A DNA stretch of 64,000 bases, taken from assembly GCA_028822445.1 (NCBI GenBank), contig JAPKDQ010000001.1, forward strand, positions 558,001 through 622,000. Direction: 5' to 3'. This document shows, one piece after another, positions 30,501 to 38,569 of this stretch; within the stretch, counting starts at the first letter, position 1; every line of letters begins with the position of its first letter. The notes under the pieces were generated by a model. That model did not search any database. It had not been told where the DNA came from and worked only from the letters and a program-made list of their open reading frames with translations. A program made the translations under genes and the position numbers. This DNA comes from Rhodospirillaceae bacterium. GTDB lineage: Bacteria > Pseudomonadota > Alphaproteobacteria > Rhodospirillales > Rhodospirillaceae.

Positions 30501-30830
30501 GTGACTAAAGGTTTTGCGAGCATGTCCGCAAATTTTACGGGTGACGCTGGCGTGTTTGTTCTCTCTGACGCGACCGTGCGCTCCAACGTATACTCTGGAG
30601 ATTTTGCCGGTGCGATTGACCTGCCCCGATTGTGGATAGAGGTGGATGGGGGTATTCGTTTAGGGGCGGATATCATTACGCAGTTGCCCGAAAATCGATT
30701 GCAGATGCCGTATACAATTCCCGTGAATATTAATGGCCCACTGAGCGCACCTAATGTGCGAATGGATGCATACGGAGGTGCGACCTCTCTGGCACCGCTT
30801 AGCGAAACCGTGCCCGAGCAAGGCTTATAA
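27552..30830 (+). CDS. AsmA-family envelope protein
   Basis: Large AsmA-domain protein, 1092 residues, starting at GTG 27552. A single N-terminal membrane anchor (IGIIAAGVITGLLAVVLVAPSFIDW) is followed by the AsmA N-terminal signature LTGRSVSLEGDVSLALLPRPSLQVAGVQIG. A long periplasmic beta-rich region follows, with a C-terminal AsmA block (SGNGAFEATGLDANGV, then RLPENRLQMPYTIPVNINGPLSAPNVRMD-like tail). AsmA/TamB relatives are now viewed as bridges for phospholipid movement between membranes. It lies 19 bases after the dehydrogenase, so the two are likely cotranscribed, although no functional link is evident. Confidence 0.88.
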   Translation: MKRIGIIAAGVITGLLAVVLVAPSFIDWTDYRDTFESRLATLTGRSVSLEGDVSLALLPRPSLQVAGVQIGSVAGASHSEFVRADAVAVNLAFGPLLSGRLQFTSIEIINPIVNAEVLADGRTTWSLSAASQQDQFSLSEDGGGVVLDLGIDSLTLIDGTVIYRDATAGTEFVLSGLNADVRAESVSGPYVVVGGLTALDLPWNFDVAVGALPDDQARSVIAKIVSEDAGIAVDISGQFSLSGAVLRGGGRMSVSGDSAALSFKALGLVPDKINLPTPVNSAFSVQGKVTLEGKAVDVADLQVLFGRATTEGTAALSFGDEAWFDLDLRLGRLDLNSWFEGALGSLEKHASVRRLIGTPAAHAQEEVNRQPSNLSANLSGNVNLKVDLIEWRGQVIRNGVVSVSLANSELTLADVGAQLPGNTTFNVSGFIRAEQGQPVFDLVTAASSRNLRGFLDWIDFEPSSSLVPPSRLNALALTSNVSGTIDKLTFDEIDLTLDTTRLTGAMVYWPGTESRINLDFELSRLDLDSYLPALSERLAVLRSGVNAENGGADATWSPTSDFASVLSGIETQVDMSVGSVIIAGNVLRDVRLSAASERGAISVTTFSVDDFVGARLSASGSVSNLEGTAKVDTLVMELEAQEFLRVGRSLDLNLPQLPLLSGPLSIKLQLSGTLQNLSGTADARLSNLAISAVGNVSAKYPDLSMVAKVNLSHPMYPDLIASLGYDLPDSPVSVAAVAASSDIASMAQVFTLTNVVLRAGENNLTAELSVDLSEPRPSVTGLVSIGALNLDGLYPTDPITELTQSSRSRSTSGSGAVSGRWPSQQIDLSAMQTFDASIDLTGKKIAGRGLVIEELAAQIRLAEGKLVVAGWKGQIFGGPATGDIAVSFDTKLDFQTRFDIQDALIERMGSGSESSASGKVSLQGNFATIGANQRDWVSALSGNGAFEATGLDANGVVGQAPFLLAAWSPARALSQLGGLLGGGVTKGFASMSANFTGDAGVFVLSDATVRSNVYSGDFAGAIDLPRLWIEVDGGIRLGADIITQLPENRLQMPYTIPVNINGPLSAPNVRMDAYGGATSLAPLSETVPEQGL

Positions 30831-30951
30831 AATAGCACTCCCGTAAACCCTGAACAGTCCAACCCTCTCGATTTCCTCCCAGAAAAACTGAACGAAATCA
30901 CGAAACCTCAATAGAGATTCTGTGGCCTGGTTGATGATTAGATACGGCGGC

Positions 30952-31158
30952 TTATTTTTGTATAGCTTGTAAGACAAAAACTCTAATCGCACTAGACAAT
31001 CCGCCATCACGGTTTCTGTCGATGGCTGCAACGAGTTCTGGTAAAGATTTATTTTGATGTTTAGCGATGGATTTAAGAGCGACCCAGAATTCCTGCTCTA
31101 GAGAGACACTTGTGAGGTGTCCGGCGATCTTTAAAGACCGTTTCACAATCGTACTCAT
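30952..31158 (-). CDS. Small ribbon-helix-helix protein (RHH_4 type)
   Basis: A 68-residue protein matching the alphaproteobacterial RHH_4 family: LTSVSLEQEFWVALKSIAKHQNKSLPELVAAIDRNRDGGLSSAIRVFVLQ. The N-terminal strand plus two helices form an Arc/MetJ-like DNA-binding dimer. Targets in this family are mostly unknown. It begins 5 bases after the fumC stop and is the last gene of the fumarase unit, so it may regulate that operon or act elsewhere. Small size does not weaken the call because the family pattern is strong. Confidence 0.85.
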   Translation of the reverse strand: MSTIVKRSLKIAGHLTSVSLEQEFWVALKSIAKHQNKSLPELVAAIDRNRDGGLSSAIRVFVLQAIQK

Positions 31159-31163
31159 GGCAT

Positions 31164-32561
31164 TTACTCTGATGGCCCAAGCATAAGGTTTGGGTCTACA
31201 AATCGCTCGAAGTCTTCTAGCGAGATATAGCCCGTTTTTTCTGCTGCCTGCTTAAGAGTGAGCGCTTCTTTATGGGCAAGCTTTGCGATCTCACTCGCTT
31301 TGTCATAGCCAATATGAGGCACCAAAGCCGTGACCAGCATGAGCGACTGATCAACATGCTGAGCGATGACCTCAGTGTTCGCCGTAAGCCCTTCTACACA
31401 TCGTTCAGAGAAGCTGGGGCAGGCGTCGCCCAATAGGCGAATAGATTGCAGCAGTGCCGATGCGATCACAGGTTTAAAAACATTAAGTTCCAAGTGTCCG
31501 TGTGACCCTGCGACCGTGATTGTTGTGTGGTTTCCAATAACCTGGGCGCATACCATGGTTAGGGCTTCTGCCTGGGTTGGATTCACTTTGCCTGGCATGA
31601 TGGATGAGCCGGGCTCATTTTCTGGCAGAATCAATTCGTTAAGGCCAGCTCTGGGGCCAGACCCTAGTAGACGAATGTCGTTTGCAATTTTCATCAAGGA
31701 TACGGCGTTGGTGTTGAGGGAGCCGGACATATCAACTGCTGCGTCGTGCGCAGCAAGGCCTTCAAACGCGTTTTGATTAGGGAAAAATGGTAAATGGGTG
31801 AGGTTTCCGAGTGCTAAGCAGAACGCGTCACGGAACCCAGTTTTGCTGTTAATGCCTGTGCCGACTGCTGTGCCACCTTGGGCGAGGGGATAAAGGTGTT
31901 TTAGAGCGGTTCGAATGCGTTCGATACCTAGGGACACTTGGGTTGCGTACCCAGAGAATTCCTGTCCAAGCGTTAGGGGTGTGGCATCCTGCAAATGCGT
32001 GCGGCCAATCTTAACGATGTCGGAGAAGGCTTCGGATTTCGTTGCTAGAGCGTCTTGAAGGCGCGCAAGGCCTGGCAGGAGGCGGTTCTGTATCTCTTGT
32101 ACTGCAGCGATATGCATCACTGTTGGGAAGGTGTCGTTTGATGATTGCCCCGCATTCACATGATCATTGGGGTGTACAGGTTTTTTGTCGCCGCGTTTTC
32201 CGCCGAGAATTTCGTTAGCGCGGTTCGCGATGACCTCATTGGCATTCATGTTGGTCTGCGTGCCTGATCCGGTCTGCCAGACCACCAGTGGAAATTCGTT
32301 ATCGTGATCTCCTGACGCGACTTCGGAAGAAGCTTGAATGATCGCAGCTGCTATTTCCGCAGGGAGGACGCCTAAACCTTTGTTTGCGATTGCTGCAGCT
32401 TGCTTTTGAAGCCCAAAGGCCCGCACGATTTCAAGTGGCATACGCTCCGTACCGATTGGAAAATTCTCTAGGCTGCGCTGCGTCTGAGCGCCCCATAGAT
32501 GGTCAGAAGGGACTTGAATTACGCCGATACTGTCTGTTTCCGTGCGCGTTCTTGATGTCAT
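31164..32561 (-). CDS. fumC: Class II fumarate hydratase
   Basis: Iron-independent, tetrameric fumarase interconverting fumarate and malate. The superfamily signature [11 protein letters not shown] is at residues 318-328, with the catalytic serine inside it, and the second site region [16 protein letters not shown] includes His189. [11 protein letters not shown] is also present. Length 465 is standard. It lies 12 bases after the hydrolase gene, in the same compact unit as a class I fumarase. Being oxidation-resistant, FumC often serves under iron limitation or oxidative stress. Confidence 0.97.
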   Translation of the reverse strand: MTSRTRTETDSIGVIQVPSDHLWGAQTQRSLENFPIGTERMPLEIVRAFGLQKQAAAIANKGLGVLPAEIAAAIIQASSEVASGDHDNEFPLVVWQTGSGTQTNMNANEVIANRANEILGGKRGDKKPVHPNDHVNAGQSSNDTFPTVMHIAAVQEIQNRLLPGLARLQDALATKSEAFSDIVKIGRTHLQDATPLTLGQEFSGYATQVSLGIERIRTALKHLYPLAQGGTAVGTGINSKTGFRDAFCLALGNLTHLPFFPNQNAFEGLAAHDAAVDMSGSLNTNAVSLMKIANDIRLLGSGPRAGLNELILPENEPGSSIMPGKVNPTQAEALTMVCAQVIGNHTTITVAGSHGHLELNVFKPVIASALLQSIRLLGDACPSFSERCVEGLTANTEVIAQHVDQSLMLVTALVPHIGYDKASEIAKLAHKEALTLKQAAEKTGYISLEDFERFVDPNLMLGPSE

Positions 32562-32573
32562 GTCTTTTCCGTT

Positions 32574-33197
32574 TCAGGACAGTTCCTTCAGGAATCTGCC
32601 GATGGCCTCGATTGCCTCAGACCAATTCTGATCTTGCGTGCGACCGGATTTCTTGCGTGGCTTGAGTGAGTGATCACCGTCCTCTAACCAATGATAAGAT
32701 ATCATGTTCGACAAGGTAAGCGCTGTTACGGTTTCGTGAGAACCCATTGCATCGCGGGTGCCTTGGCAAATTAAGGTAGGTGTTTGCAGGCCTTTGAGGT
32801 GCTCAATCCGCGGTTTATCGGCTCGGCCTGCGCCGTAAAAAGGATAGCCAAGCGCGGCAACACCTCGAACCTTGGTGTCGTCTGCAATCAATGTCGCCAT
32901 GCGCCCACCCATGGATTTTCCGCCGATAATAAGATTCTCTGCACCGAAGTAATCTATCACCGTCGTCCAGCACTCCAGCAATTTTGGTTGGCGGTCTGGC
33001 GGCAGTTTCTTGCCGGTAGCCCGTCGTTCTACCATGTATGGAAATTCAAACCGTACACAGCGATGCCCTTGTTCTGCTATTCCGGCAGCAAAAACATTCA
33101 TGAACTCGGAATCCATGGGGGCGCCCGCGCCATGCGCTAATGCGATGGTAAGGGGGGCGTTCTTTTGCCCATCGATAAGAAAGTCTGGAAGTGTCAC
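32574..33197 (-). CDS. Alpha/beta hydrolase (KANL3/Tex30-like family)
   Basis: A 207-residue alpha/beta-fold hydrolase. It has LAHGAGAPMDSEFMN near the N-terminus, the nucleophile elbow LIIGGKSMGGRMATLIAD (serine in GKSMGG), an acid-containing strand LICQGTRDAMGS and a histidine in WLEDGDHSLKPRKKSG. The GxSxG variant and HxLKP ending are typical of the KANL3/Tex30 group. Substrate unknown. It sits 3 bases after the class I fumarase and 12 before fumC, so it is cotranscribed with both. Confidence 0.85.
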   Translation of the reverse strand: MTLPDFLIDGQKNAPLTIALAHGAGAPMDSEFMNVFAAGIAEQGHRCVRFEFPYMVERRATGKKLPPDRQPKLLECWTTVIDYFGAENLIIGGKSMGGRMATLIADDTKVRGVAALGYPFYGAGRADKPRIEHLKGLQTPTLICQGTRDAMGSHETVTALTLSNMISYHWLEDGDHSLKPRKKSGRTQDQNWSEAIEAIGRFLKELS

Positions 33198-33200
33198 AAC

Positions 33201-34811
33201 TTAGATGTTTGCGAAGAAATCGTTGCCCTTGTCATCCACGATAATGAACGCTGGGAAGTTCTCGACTTCGATGCGCCAGATCGCTTCCATGCCCAACTCG
33301 GGATACTCAAGGACTTCAACTTTCTTGATGCAATCCTTTGCAAGCTTCGCAGCTGCACCACCAATCGACCCCAAATAGAATCCACCGTGCTTGTCACAGG
33401 CCTTAGTGACTTGTTTTGAGCGGTTGCCTTTGGCCAGCATGATCATAGACCCGCCGTTGGCTTGTAAGAGATCTACATAAGAATCCATGCGGCCAGCTGT
33501 CGTCGGGCCAAATGACCCAGAGGCCATACCATCAGGGGTCTTAGCCGGTCCGGCATAGTAAACGGGGTGGTTTTTCATATAGTCGGGAAGGCCGTCGCCG
33601 GCGTCTAAACGTTCTTTTAATTTCGCATGCGCGATATCGCGCGCAACGACCATCGGGCCAGTAAGTGATACACGGGTCTTAATCGGATATTTGCTTAGTT
33701 CTGCACGAATTTCTGCCATGGGCTTTGTCAGGTCTATATTAATCACTTCACCAGGCATTTTGTCTTCGCGGACTTCAGGCATGTATTGCGCGGGGTTGGT
33801 TTCTAGTTGTTCTAGGAACACGCCTTCGGCGGTTATCTTTCCTTTGATCTGCCGATCTGCGGAGCAAGAAACACCAATACCGACAGGGCAGGACGCACCA
33901 TGGCGCGGCAAACGGATGACACGGACGTCGTGGCAGAAATATTTACCGCCGAACTGCGCGCCTATACCAAGGTTGCGCGTTATTTCTAGAACCTGTTGTT
34001 CGGCCTCTAGGTCGCGAAAAGCTTGGCCGTGATCACCGCCCTGAGTTGGTAAGTCATCCAGGTAACGCGCCGAGGCTAATTTGACGGTTTTTAGATTGGC
34101 TTCGGCAGAAGTACCGCCGATGACGATTGCTAAATGGTAGGGCGGGCAAGCTGAAGTGCCTAAGGTTTTAATTTCCTCCTTAAAGAAGGTTTTTAGGCCG
34201 TCTGGATTTAGAAGGGCTTTGGTCTTTTGGTAGAGAAATGTTTTATTGGCTGACCCACCGCCCTTAGCCATAAATAAGAATTTGTATGCGTCTCCGCTCG
34301 TTGCATAGAGGTCGATTTGCGCAGGAAGGTTGTTGCCCGTATTTTTCTCTTCGAATAACGAGATAGGTGATAGTTGCGAATAGCGCAGATTGAGGTTGGC
34401 GTATGCATTGGCAACGCCATTAGACAGGGCGGCCTCATCACCGCCACCAGTCCAGATTTTCTGACCCTTCTTACCCATGATGATCGCGGTGCCGGTGTCT
34501 TGGCACATTGGGAGGATCATGCCGGATGCGATGTTGGCATTTTTTAAGAGTTCCAGAGCGACAAACCGATCATTGGGTGACGCTTCAGGGTCATCCATGA
34601 TGGAGCGCAATTGCGCCAAATGGCCTGGTCTCAGTAAATGCGAGACATCCTTAAAGGCTTCGGCAGCTAAGGCTGTCAGGGCAGAGGGGTCAACTGCGAC
34701 TATAGGTTCGCCGCGAAAGGTGTCGATTGTGACGCCGTCGTTTGACATTTTTCTATAGGGGGTTCCGTCATTGGTCATCGGGAACATATCGGAGAAGGCG
34801 GCATCAAGCAT
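33201..34811 (-). CDS. fumA: Class I fumarate hydratase (4Fe-4S)
   Basis: Oxygen-sensitive iron-sulphur fumarase of the TCA cycle, single-chain type (536 residues). The N-terminal and C-terminal domains are fused. Candidate cluster ligands are Cys103 (PMCQDTG), Cys222 (TSACPPYH) and Cys316 (GVSCSAD); their spacing of 119 and 94 residues equals that of the characterised Leishmania enzyme (133, 252, 346). The C-terminal [18 protein letters not shown] region binds substrate. It follows sspB by 47 bases. Gene symbol follows the E. coli single-chain enzymes; fumB is an equally valid family label. Confidence 0.95.
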   Translation of the reverse strand: MLDAAFSDMFPMTNDGTPYRKMSNDGVTIDTFRGEPIVAVDPSALTALAAEAFKDVSHLLRPGHLAQLRSIMDDPEASPNDRFVALELLKNANIASGMILPMCQDTGTAIIMGKKGQKIWTGGGDEAALSNGVANAYANLNLRYSQLSPISLFEEKNTGNNLPAQIDLYATSGDAYKFLFMAKGGGSANKTFLYQKTKALLNPDGLKTFFKEEIKTLGTSACPPYHLAIVIGGTSAEANLKTVKLASARYLDDLPTQGGDHGQAFRDLEAEQQVLEITRNLGIGAQFGGKYFCHDVRVIRLPRHGASCPVGIGVSCSADRQIKGKITAEGVFLEQLETNPAQYMPEVREDKMPGEVINIDLTKPMAEIRAELSKYPIKTRVSLTGPMVVARDIAHAKLKERLDAGDGLPDYMKNHPVYYAGPAKTPDGMASGSFGPTTAGRMDSYVDLLQANGGSMIMLAKGNRSKQVTKACDKHGGFYLGSIGGAAAKLAKDCIKKVEVLEYPELGMEAIWRIEVENFPAFIIVDDKGNDFFANI

Positions 34812-34858
34812 AGCCCTGCGTCCTTATCAGTTAGGGAAGGTGGCCATATAAGCCGGGC

Positions 34859-35449
34859 TCATTTTTTCTTCCTGAAGGCGTCGAGGGTCACGACTTTGCC
34901 AGACCCTTCTTCGTCACTCGATGCGGCGTCTTTACTACCAGGCTTGTTAGTGTCGGCGCGGCCACGCCGACTGGTTTTGAGTTTCTGTGTGACCATCGCG
35001 TTATCAACAGGCGGCATATCAAAATCGTCATCTTCGTCGCAGCCATCCTTATCCATATCTGAGGCGTCTTCATCTTCGAACTCGAGCTGAAACTGAAGGC
35101 CGAACTTAGCGTGCGGGTCTGCAAATGCGGTAACAGCCGCAAATGGAACGTGAAGCGGTTGGTTGACGCCATTGAAGCTTAGCGTGATGTCGAAGCTCTC
35201 CTCCTCAACGCGGAGGTCCCAGAATTGATGTTGGAGAACAATAGTCATTTCTTTGGGGTGCATCGCATGCAGTACATCCGCGACTCGGACACCAGGGAAT
35301 GTTGTGTCAAAAGTCACATAGAAATGGTGAGAACCTGGCAAACCTTGAGACTTTGTAATTTTAAGTGCCTGACGAAGAACACCTCGCAAGGCGTCTTCCA
35401 CCATTCGTTCGTAGTTTAGCGTCGTTACTGTTGGTTCGGTCACGGTCAT
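34859..35449 (-). CDS. sspB: ClpXP specificity-enhancing factor SspB (alpha type)
   Basis: Adaptor that delivers tmRNA-tagged proteins to ClpXP. The substrate-binding domain is DALRGVLRQALKITKSQGLPGSHHFYVTFDTTFPGVRV to VPFAAVTAFADPHAKFGLQFQ. A very acidic segment follows (EFEDEDASDMDKDGCDEDDDFD), then a flexible tail ending in VVTLDAFRKKK, the expected ClpX-binding motif. I use ATG 35449; a GTG two codons upstream is also in frame and neither has a strong ribosome site. The tmRNA gene lies immediately upstream on the same strand. Confidence 0.93.
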   Translation of the reverse strand: MTVTEPTVTTLNYERMVEDALRGVLRQALKITKSQGLPGSHHFYVTFDTTFPGVRVADVLHAMHPKEMTIVLQHQFWDLRVEEESFDITLSFNGVNQPLHVPFAAVTAFADPHAKFGLQFQLEFEDEDASDMDKDGCDEDDDFDMPPVDNAMVTQKLKTSRRGRADTNKPGSKDAASSDEEGSGKVVTLDAFRKKK

Positions 35450-35555
35450 GGTCACGTAATGTCAGTGGAAAGGCGAATCGAAACTCATTTTGGCTGCCCT
35501 GACCCTGGGGTTCAATGGCCATGCCATATTTTTTGCGGGTTAGTGCGGCTATATA

Positions 35556-35870
35556 CACGATTCGAACAAAGTGGGGGGCTTCTGTTGCCCGGTGCCCCCC
35601 GAACCGCGCTTACCATCAATTAAGCGGCAGCGGCGTACTCAACATTGTCGTTGGCACTTTTCAAAATGGCCCGATAACGGCGGTACCATGCCGAGCACAG
35701 CTACTATCTTTACCACACGCGTCGATCCTGTTTCGCCCCCATATATGGCCCGAATCTGCCTAAGCAGGGCCGGAAATGGTGGAGGCGCCGGGTACTGCCC
35801 CCGGGTCCGCAGCGCTTATTTCATAGCAGGTTTAGAACCGTAGTCGCCGAAGCGACGCACTCAACATAAT
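35556..35870 (-). ncRNA. ssrA: tmRNA gene, circularly permuted (two-piece)
   Basis: Transfer-messenger RNA that rescues stalled ribosomes. On the minus strand the acceptor piece comes first and ends in CCACCA (CCA at 35777-35779). The coding piece begins at 35740 with GGGGGCG, followed by the tmRNA-typical GATCGACG. Its GGGGGCG pairs with CGCCTCC before the discriminator A, giving the G3-U70 pair that specifies alanine. A second long-range helix joins ATAGTAG (35701-35707) with CTGCTAT (35823-35829). The tag frame is at 35620-35655 and a GC-rich pseudoknot stem follows. This permuted order is the alphaproteobacterial form. A GTCGC-TTCG-GCGAC hairpin (35843-35856) sits at the acceptor 5' side. 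Exact outer ends are estimates. Confidence 0.93.
35620..35655 (-). other. ssrA: tmRNA proteolysis-tag reading frame
   Basis: Resume codon GCC then AAC GAC AAT GTT GAG TAC and four alanine codons, ending in TAA: peptide ANDNVEYAAAA, to which the tRNA-borne alanine is added in front. The ANDN start is typical of alphaproteobacterial tags and is the SspB-binding part in Caulobacter. The end is AAA rather than the more common LAA or VAA. Confidence 0.93.
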
Positions 35871-35899
35871 GCTTACGGGCAACATTTGCCATGATTGGT

Positions 35900-35905
35900 T
35901 ATAAT
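35900..35905 (+). promoter_or_regulatory. thyA: Candidate -10 box for thyA
   Basis: A perfect TATAAT lies 48 bases upstream of the thyA start codon on the plus strand, in the divergent ssrA-thyA gap. No good -35 box is present at 16-18 bases, so it would need an activator or act as a weak promoter. Confidence 0.3.
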
Positions 35906-35952
35906 CGCGAGCAAAGGCTTGTTCCGCCATTCACTCAGTTTATAAATACCCC

Positions 35953-36747
35953 ATGAAGCAATATCTCGATTTAATGAAGCATGTACTGGAAACGGGCGTG
36001 GAAAAAGGCGACCGCACCGGCACAGGCACTCGGTCTGTTTTTGGCCATCAGATGCGCTTTGATCTGGAAAAAGGGTTTCCGGCGGTCACGACAAAGAAGC
36101 TCCATCTCCGCTCAATTATTGTGGAGCTTTTGTGGTTTCTCCGTGGGGATACCAACGTCGAGTACCTTAGGGATAATAAGGTTTCTATTTGGGACGATTG
36201 GGCAGATGAAAAAGGGGATCTCGGTCCCATCTATGGTTACCAATGGCGGTCGTGGCCAGATCCCAAGGGCGGTTCTATCGATCAAATCGATAAGCTGCTT
36301 GGGGGCCTAAAGAACAACCCAAATTCGCGACGCCACATGGTGACAGCATGGAACCCTGCGGACGTGGAATCGATGGCGTTGCCACCGTGTCACTGTTTGT
36401 TCCAGTTCTACGTGGCAGACGGAAAGCTGTCCTGTCAGTTGTATCAACGTAGCGCCGATATCTTTTTAGGTGTGCCGTTTAACATTGCATCTTATGCATT
36501 GCTCACGCTGATGATTGCGCAAGTGACAGGCTACAAGCCCGGCGAGTTTATCCACACCTTTGGTGATGCGCACTTGTATTCGAACCACATTGAACAAACT
36601 GAAAAGCAGTTGTTGCGAGCGCCTAAGCCTTTGCCAGTGATGCGGATCAATCCAGATGTGACGGATCTTTTCGCTTTTGAGTTTTCAGATCTTACTCTTG
36701 AAGAGTACGATCCGCATCCTCACATCTCTGCACCGGTTGCGGTCTAG
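35953..36747 (+). CDS. thyA: Thymidylate synthase
   Basis: Makes dTMP from dUMP using methylene-tetrahydrofolate, releasing dihydrofolate. The 264-residue length and numbering equal the E. coli enzyme. Catalytic Cys146 lies in [13 protein letters not shown], with the dUMP-phosphate arginines in SRRH and [20 protein letters not shown]. It directly precedes folA, which recycles the dihydrofolate it produces, with only 9 bases between. Confidence 0.98.
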   Translation: MKQYLDLMKHVLETGVEKGDRTGTGTRSVFGHQMRFDLEKGFPAVTTKKLHLRSIIVELLWFLRGDTNVEYLRDNKVSIWDDWADEKGDLGPIYGYQWRSWPDPKGGSIDQIDKLLGGLKNNPNSRRHMVTAWNPADVESMALPPCHCLFQFYVADGKLSCQLYQRSADIFLGVPFNIASYALLTLMIAQVTGYKPGEFIHTFGDAHLYSNHIEQTEKQLLRAPKPLPVMRINPDVTDLFAFEFSDLTLEEYDPHPHISAPVAV

Positions 36748-36756
36748 GAGAATGTG

Positions 36757-37281
36757 GTGAGCCAGCCAAAAGTCAAATTATGCTTGATCATGGCGCGTGC
36801 AGAGAACGGGACCATTGGTGTTAATAACACGTTGCCTTGGAATATCTCCTCTGACCTGAAGAACTTCAAACGCCTAACCATGGGTAAGCCCGTTGTCATG
36901 GGGCGCAAGACCTTTGAATCAATCGGCAAACCGCTCAAGGGCCGGGCCAACATCGTTATTACGCGACAAGCCGATTGGGTGGCGACGGGTGTAATTGTTT
37001 GTCACGACATCAAAGATGCCGTCGAAACTGCGAAATTTGAGGCAGAAAAAGAGGCAGTTGATGAAGTCATGGTGATCGGCGGCGCAGAGATTTATGGTCG
37101 TGTCCTCAATGACGCAGACCGTTTTTATCTCACGGAAGTGCATCGCAGGTACGAAGGTGACGCGTGCTTTACAGCTCCAAATAAAACGCAGTGGAAAGAA
37201 GTTTCCCGCGAGCTGTTTGTCCCTGATGAAGAGGGAGGGCCATCCTATAGCTTTGTCGCCTATGAGCGTCGTGGCACCTAA
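36757..37281 (+). CDS. folA: Dihydrofolate reductase
   Basis: NADPH-dependent reduction of dihydrofolate to tetrahydrofolate, completing the thymidylate cycle with ThyA. Motifs: GTIGVNNTLPWNISSDLKNFK with the catalytic Asp of the SSDLKNFK segment, VVMGRKTFESIGKPLKGRANIVITR for NADPH binding, and MVIGGAEIYGRVL. Two adjacent GTG codons (36754, 36757) could start translation; GGAG overlapping the thyA stop favours the second. Length about 174. Confidence 0.95.
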   Translation: MSQPKVKLCLIMARAENGTIGVNNTLPWNISSDLKNFKRLTMGKPVVMGRKTFESIGKPLKGRANIVITRQADWVATGVIVCHDIKDAVETAKFEAEKEAVDEVMVIGGAEIYGRVLNDADRFYLTEVHRRYEGDACFTAPNKTQWKEVSRELFVPDEEGGPSYSFVAYERRGT

Positions 37282-37296
37282 GGTAGCTCTTCTTAA

Positions 37297-38400
37297 TTAA
37301 CCACCCATAGAAATTTTTGGTGCTGTTTTAGCGATGCCATCATCCAGTTTGGCCGCTATTTTTTTTGCGATGTCAATGTATGCCTTTGCATGTGGACTCT
37401 CTGGGTCCGCTAATACGATTGGCGTGCCGGAGTCTGACGTTTCTCGGATTTTTAAATCAAGTGGGATGCCACCAAGAAAGTCCGTTTCAAGTTCATGTGC
37501 GGTTTTCTCGGCACCGCCGGTGCTAAAAATGTCATCGCGATGCCCACAGGAAGGGCAAATGTAATGGCTCATGTTTTCGATCATGCCGAGGATGGGTACT
37601 TCCACTTGCCGAAACATGTTGAGACCTTTACGGGCATCAAGCAGGGCGATGTCCTGGGGTGTCGAAACGATCACGGCTCCGGCCAGAGGGACGCGTTGTG
37701 ACATGGTGAGTTGGGTGTCTCCGGTGCCGGGCGGCATGTCGACGACCATGACATCAATGTCTCCCCATTCGACATCTTTAAGCATCTGTTCGAGCGCACC
37801 CATAACCATGGGTCCGCGCCATATCACTGGATTATCTTCAGCAACCATAAAGCCCATGGACATGACTTTGACGCCGTGATTTTCCAAAGGGTAAACCTTC
37901 GTGCCATCTGAGTGCGGCTTCTGTCCCGCCAAACCAAGCATACGGGGCATGGATGGCCCAAAGATATCGGCGTCAAAAAGGGCGACTTTCTTTCCCAGCT
38001 TTGCTAGGGACACCGCAATATTTGCCGACGTGGTTGATTTCCCAACACCACCCTTGCCTGATGCTATAGCGATCACTGATTTAATACTGGGCAGGGCTAG
38101 TCTGTCTCGTTTACTACCCCCTTTATTTTTTGGGGTTCCCCCCGCCGACTTTTTTTCTGCCGTTAGGACGACTGTCGCCGAGATTATGCCGGGCAGGTCA
38201 TAGACGGCTTTCTCAGCTTGGGCTCGCACAGGTTCGAGCTTTGGGCCCAGATCTGGCGGCACTTCGAGGGCAAACGCGACATGGCCATCTTTGATTACCA
38301 CGTCTTGCACCCAGCCTCTGGCTGTCACGTCTAAGCCGCCAGTGCCTGAATCCACGCTTTTCAGCGCGTAGAGTATTTGTTCCTTGGTGGCGCTGGTCAC
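37297..38400 (-). CDS. mrp: Iron-sulphur cluster carrier ATPase Mrp (ApbC)
   Basis: P-loop ATPase of the Mrp/NBP35 group that carries Fe-S clusters to target proteins. The 367-residue protein has an N-terminal MIP18/DUF59-like domain (about 1-85), a linker rich in Lys/Gly, and the deviant Walker A GKGGVGKST at 115-123. VVDMPPGTGDTQLTMSQ follows, and a CxxC cluster-binding pair is in HYICPSCGH. It starts with GTG, lies convergent to folA and divergent to hflK, so it has its own promoter. Confidence 0.95.
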   Translation of the reverse strand: MTSATKEQILYALKSVDSGTGGLDVTARGWVQDVVIKDGHVAFALEVPPDLGPKLEPVRAQAEKAVYDLPGIISATVVLTAEKKSAGGTPKNKGGSKRDRLALPSIKSVIAIASGKGGVGKSTTSANIAVSLAKLGKKVALFDADIFGPSMPRMLGLAGQKPHSDGTKVYPLENHGVKVMSMGFMVAEDNPVIWRGPMVMGALEQMLKDVEWGDIDVMVVDMPPGTGDTQLTMSQRVPLAGAVIVSTPQDIALLDARKGLNMFRQVEVPILGMIENMSHYICPSCGHRDDIFSTGGAEKTAHELETDFLGGIPLDLKIRETSDSGTPIVLADPESPHAKAYIDIAKKIAAKLDDGIAKTAPKISMGG

Positions 38401-38476
38401 GCTTGAAAACCCCTTAAATACGTCCGATATACCATAATGTACTCGGTGTTGACTGAGATATGGCCCGTGGCGCGCG

Positions 38477-38505
38477 TTGCGCCGCCTTGGTACATGTCAT
38501 ATAAG
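38477..38505 (+). promoter_or_regulatory. hflK: Candidate hflK promoter
   Basis: TTGCGC (38477-38482) and TATAAG (38500-38505) on the plus strand are separated by exactly 17 bases, 64 bases upstream of the hflK start. The -10 box matches 5 of 6 consensus bases; the -35 box matches only its TTG half. Confidence 0.45.
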
Positions 38506-38569
38506 GCCGGGAAACGTGATGTTCGGTTGCCAAAGCCCTGGCGACTAATCAGAAGGAAGGGATACTCCA

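Noticed and set aside
35556-35870. Short plus-strand frames of 82 and 90 codons
   Set aside because: They overlap the tmRNA gene in antisense, whose acceptor stem, tag frame and helices account for the sequence.
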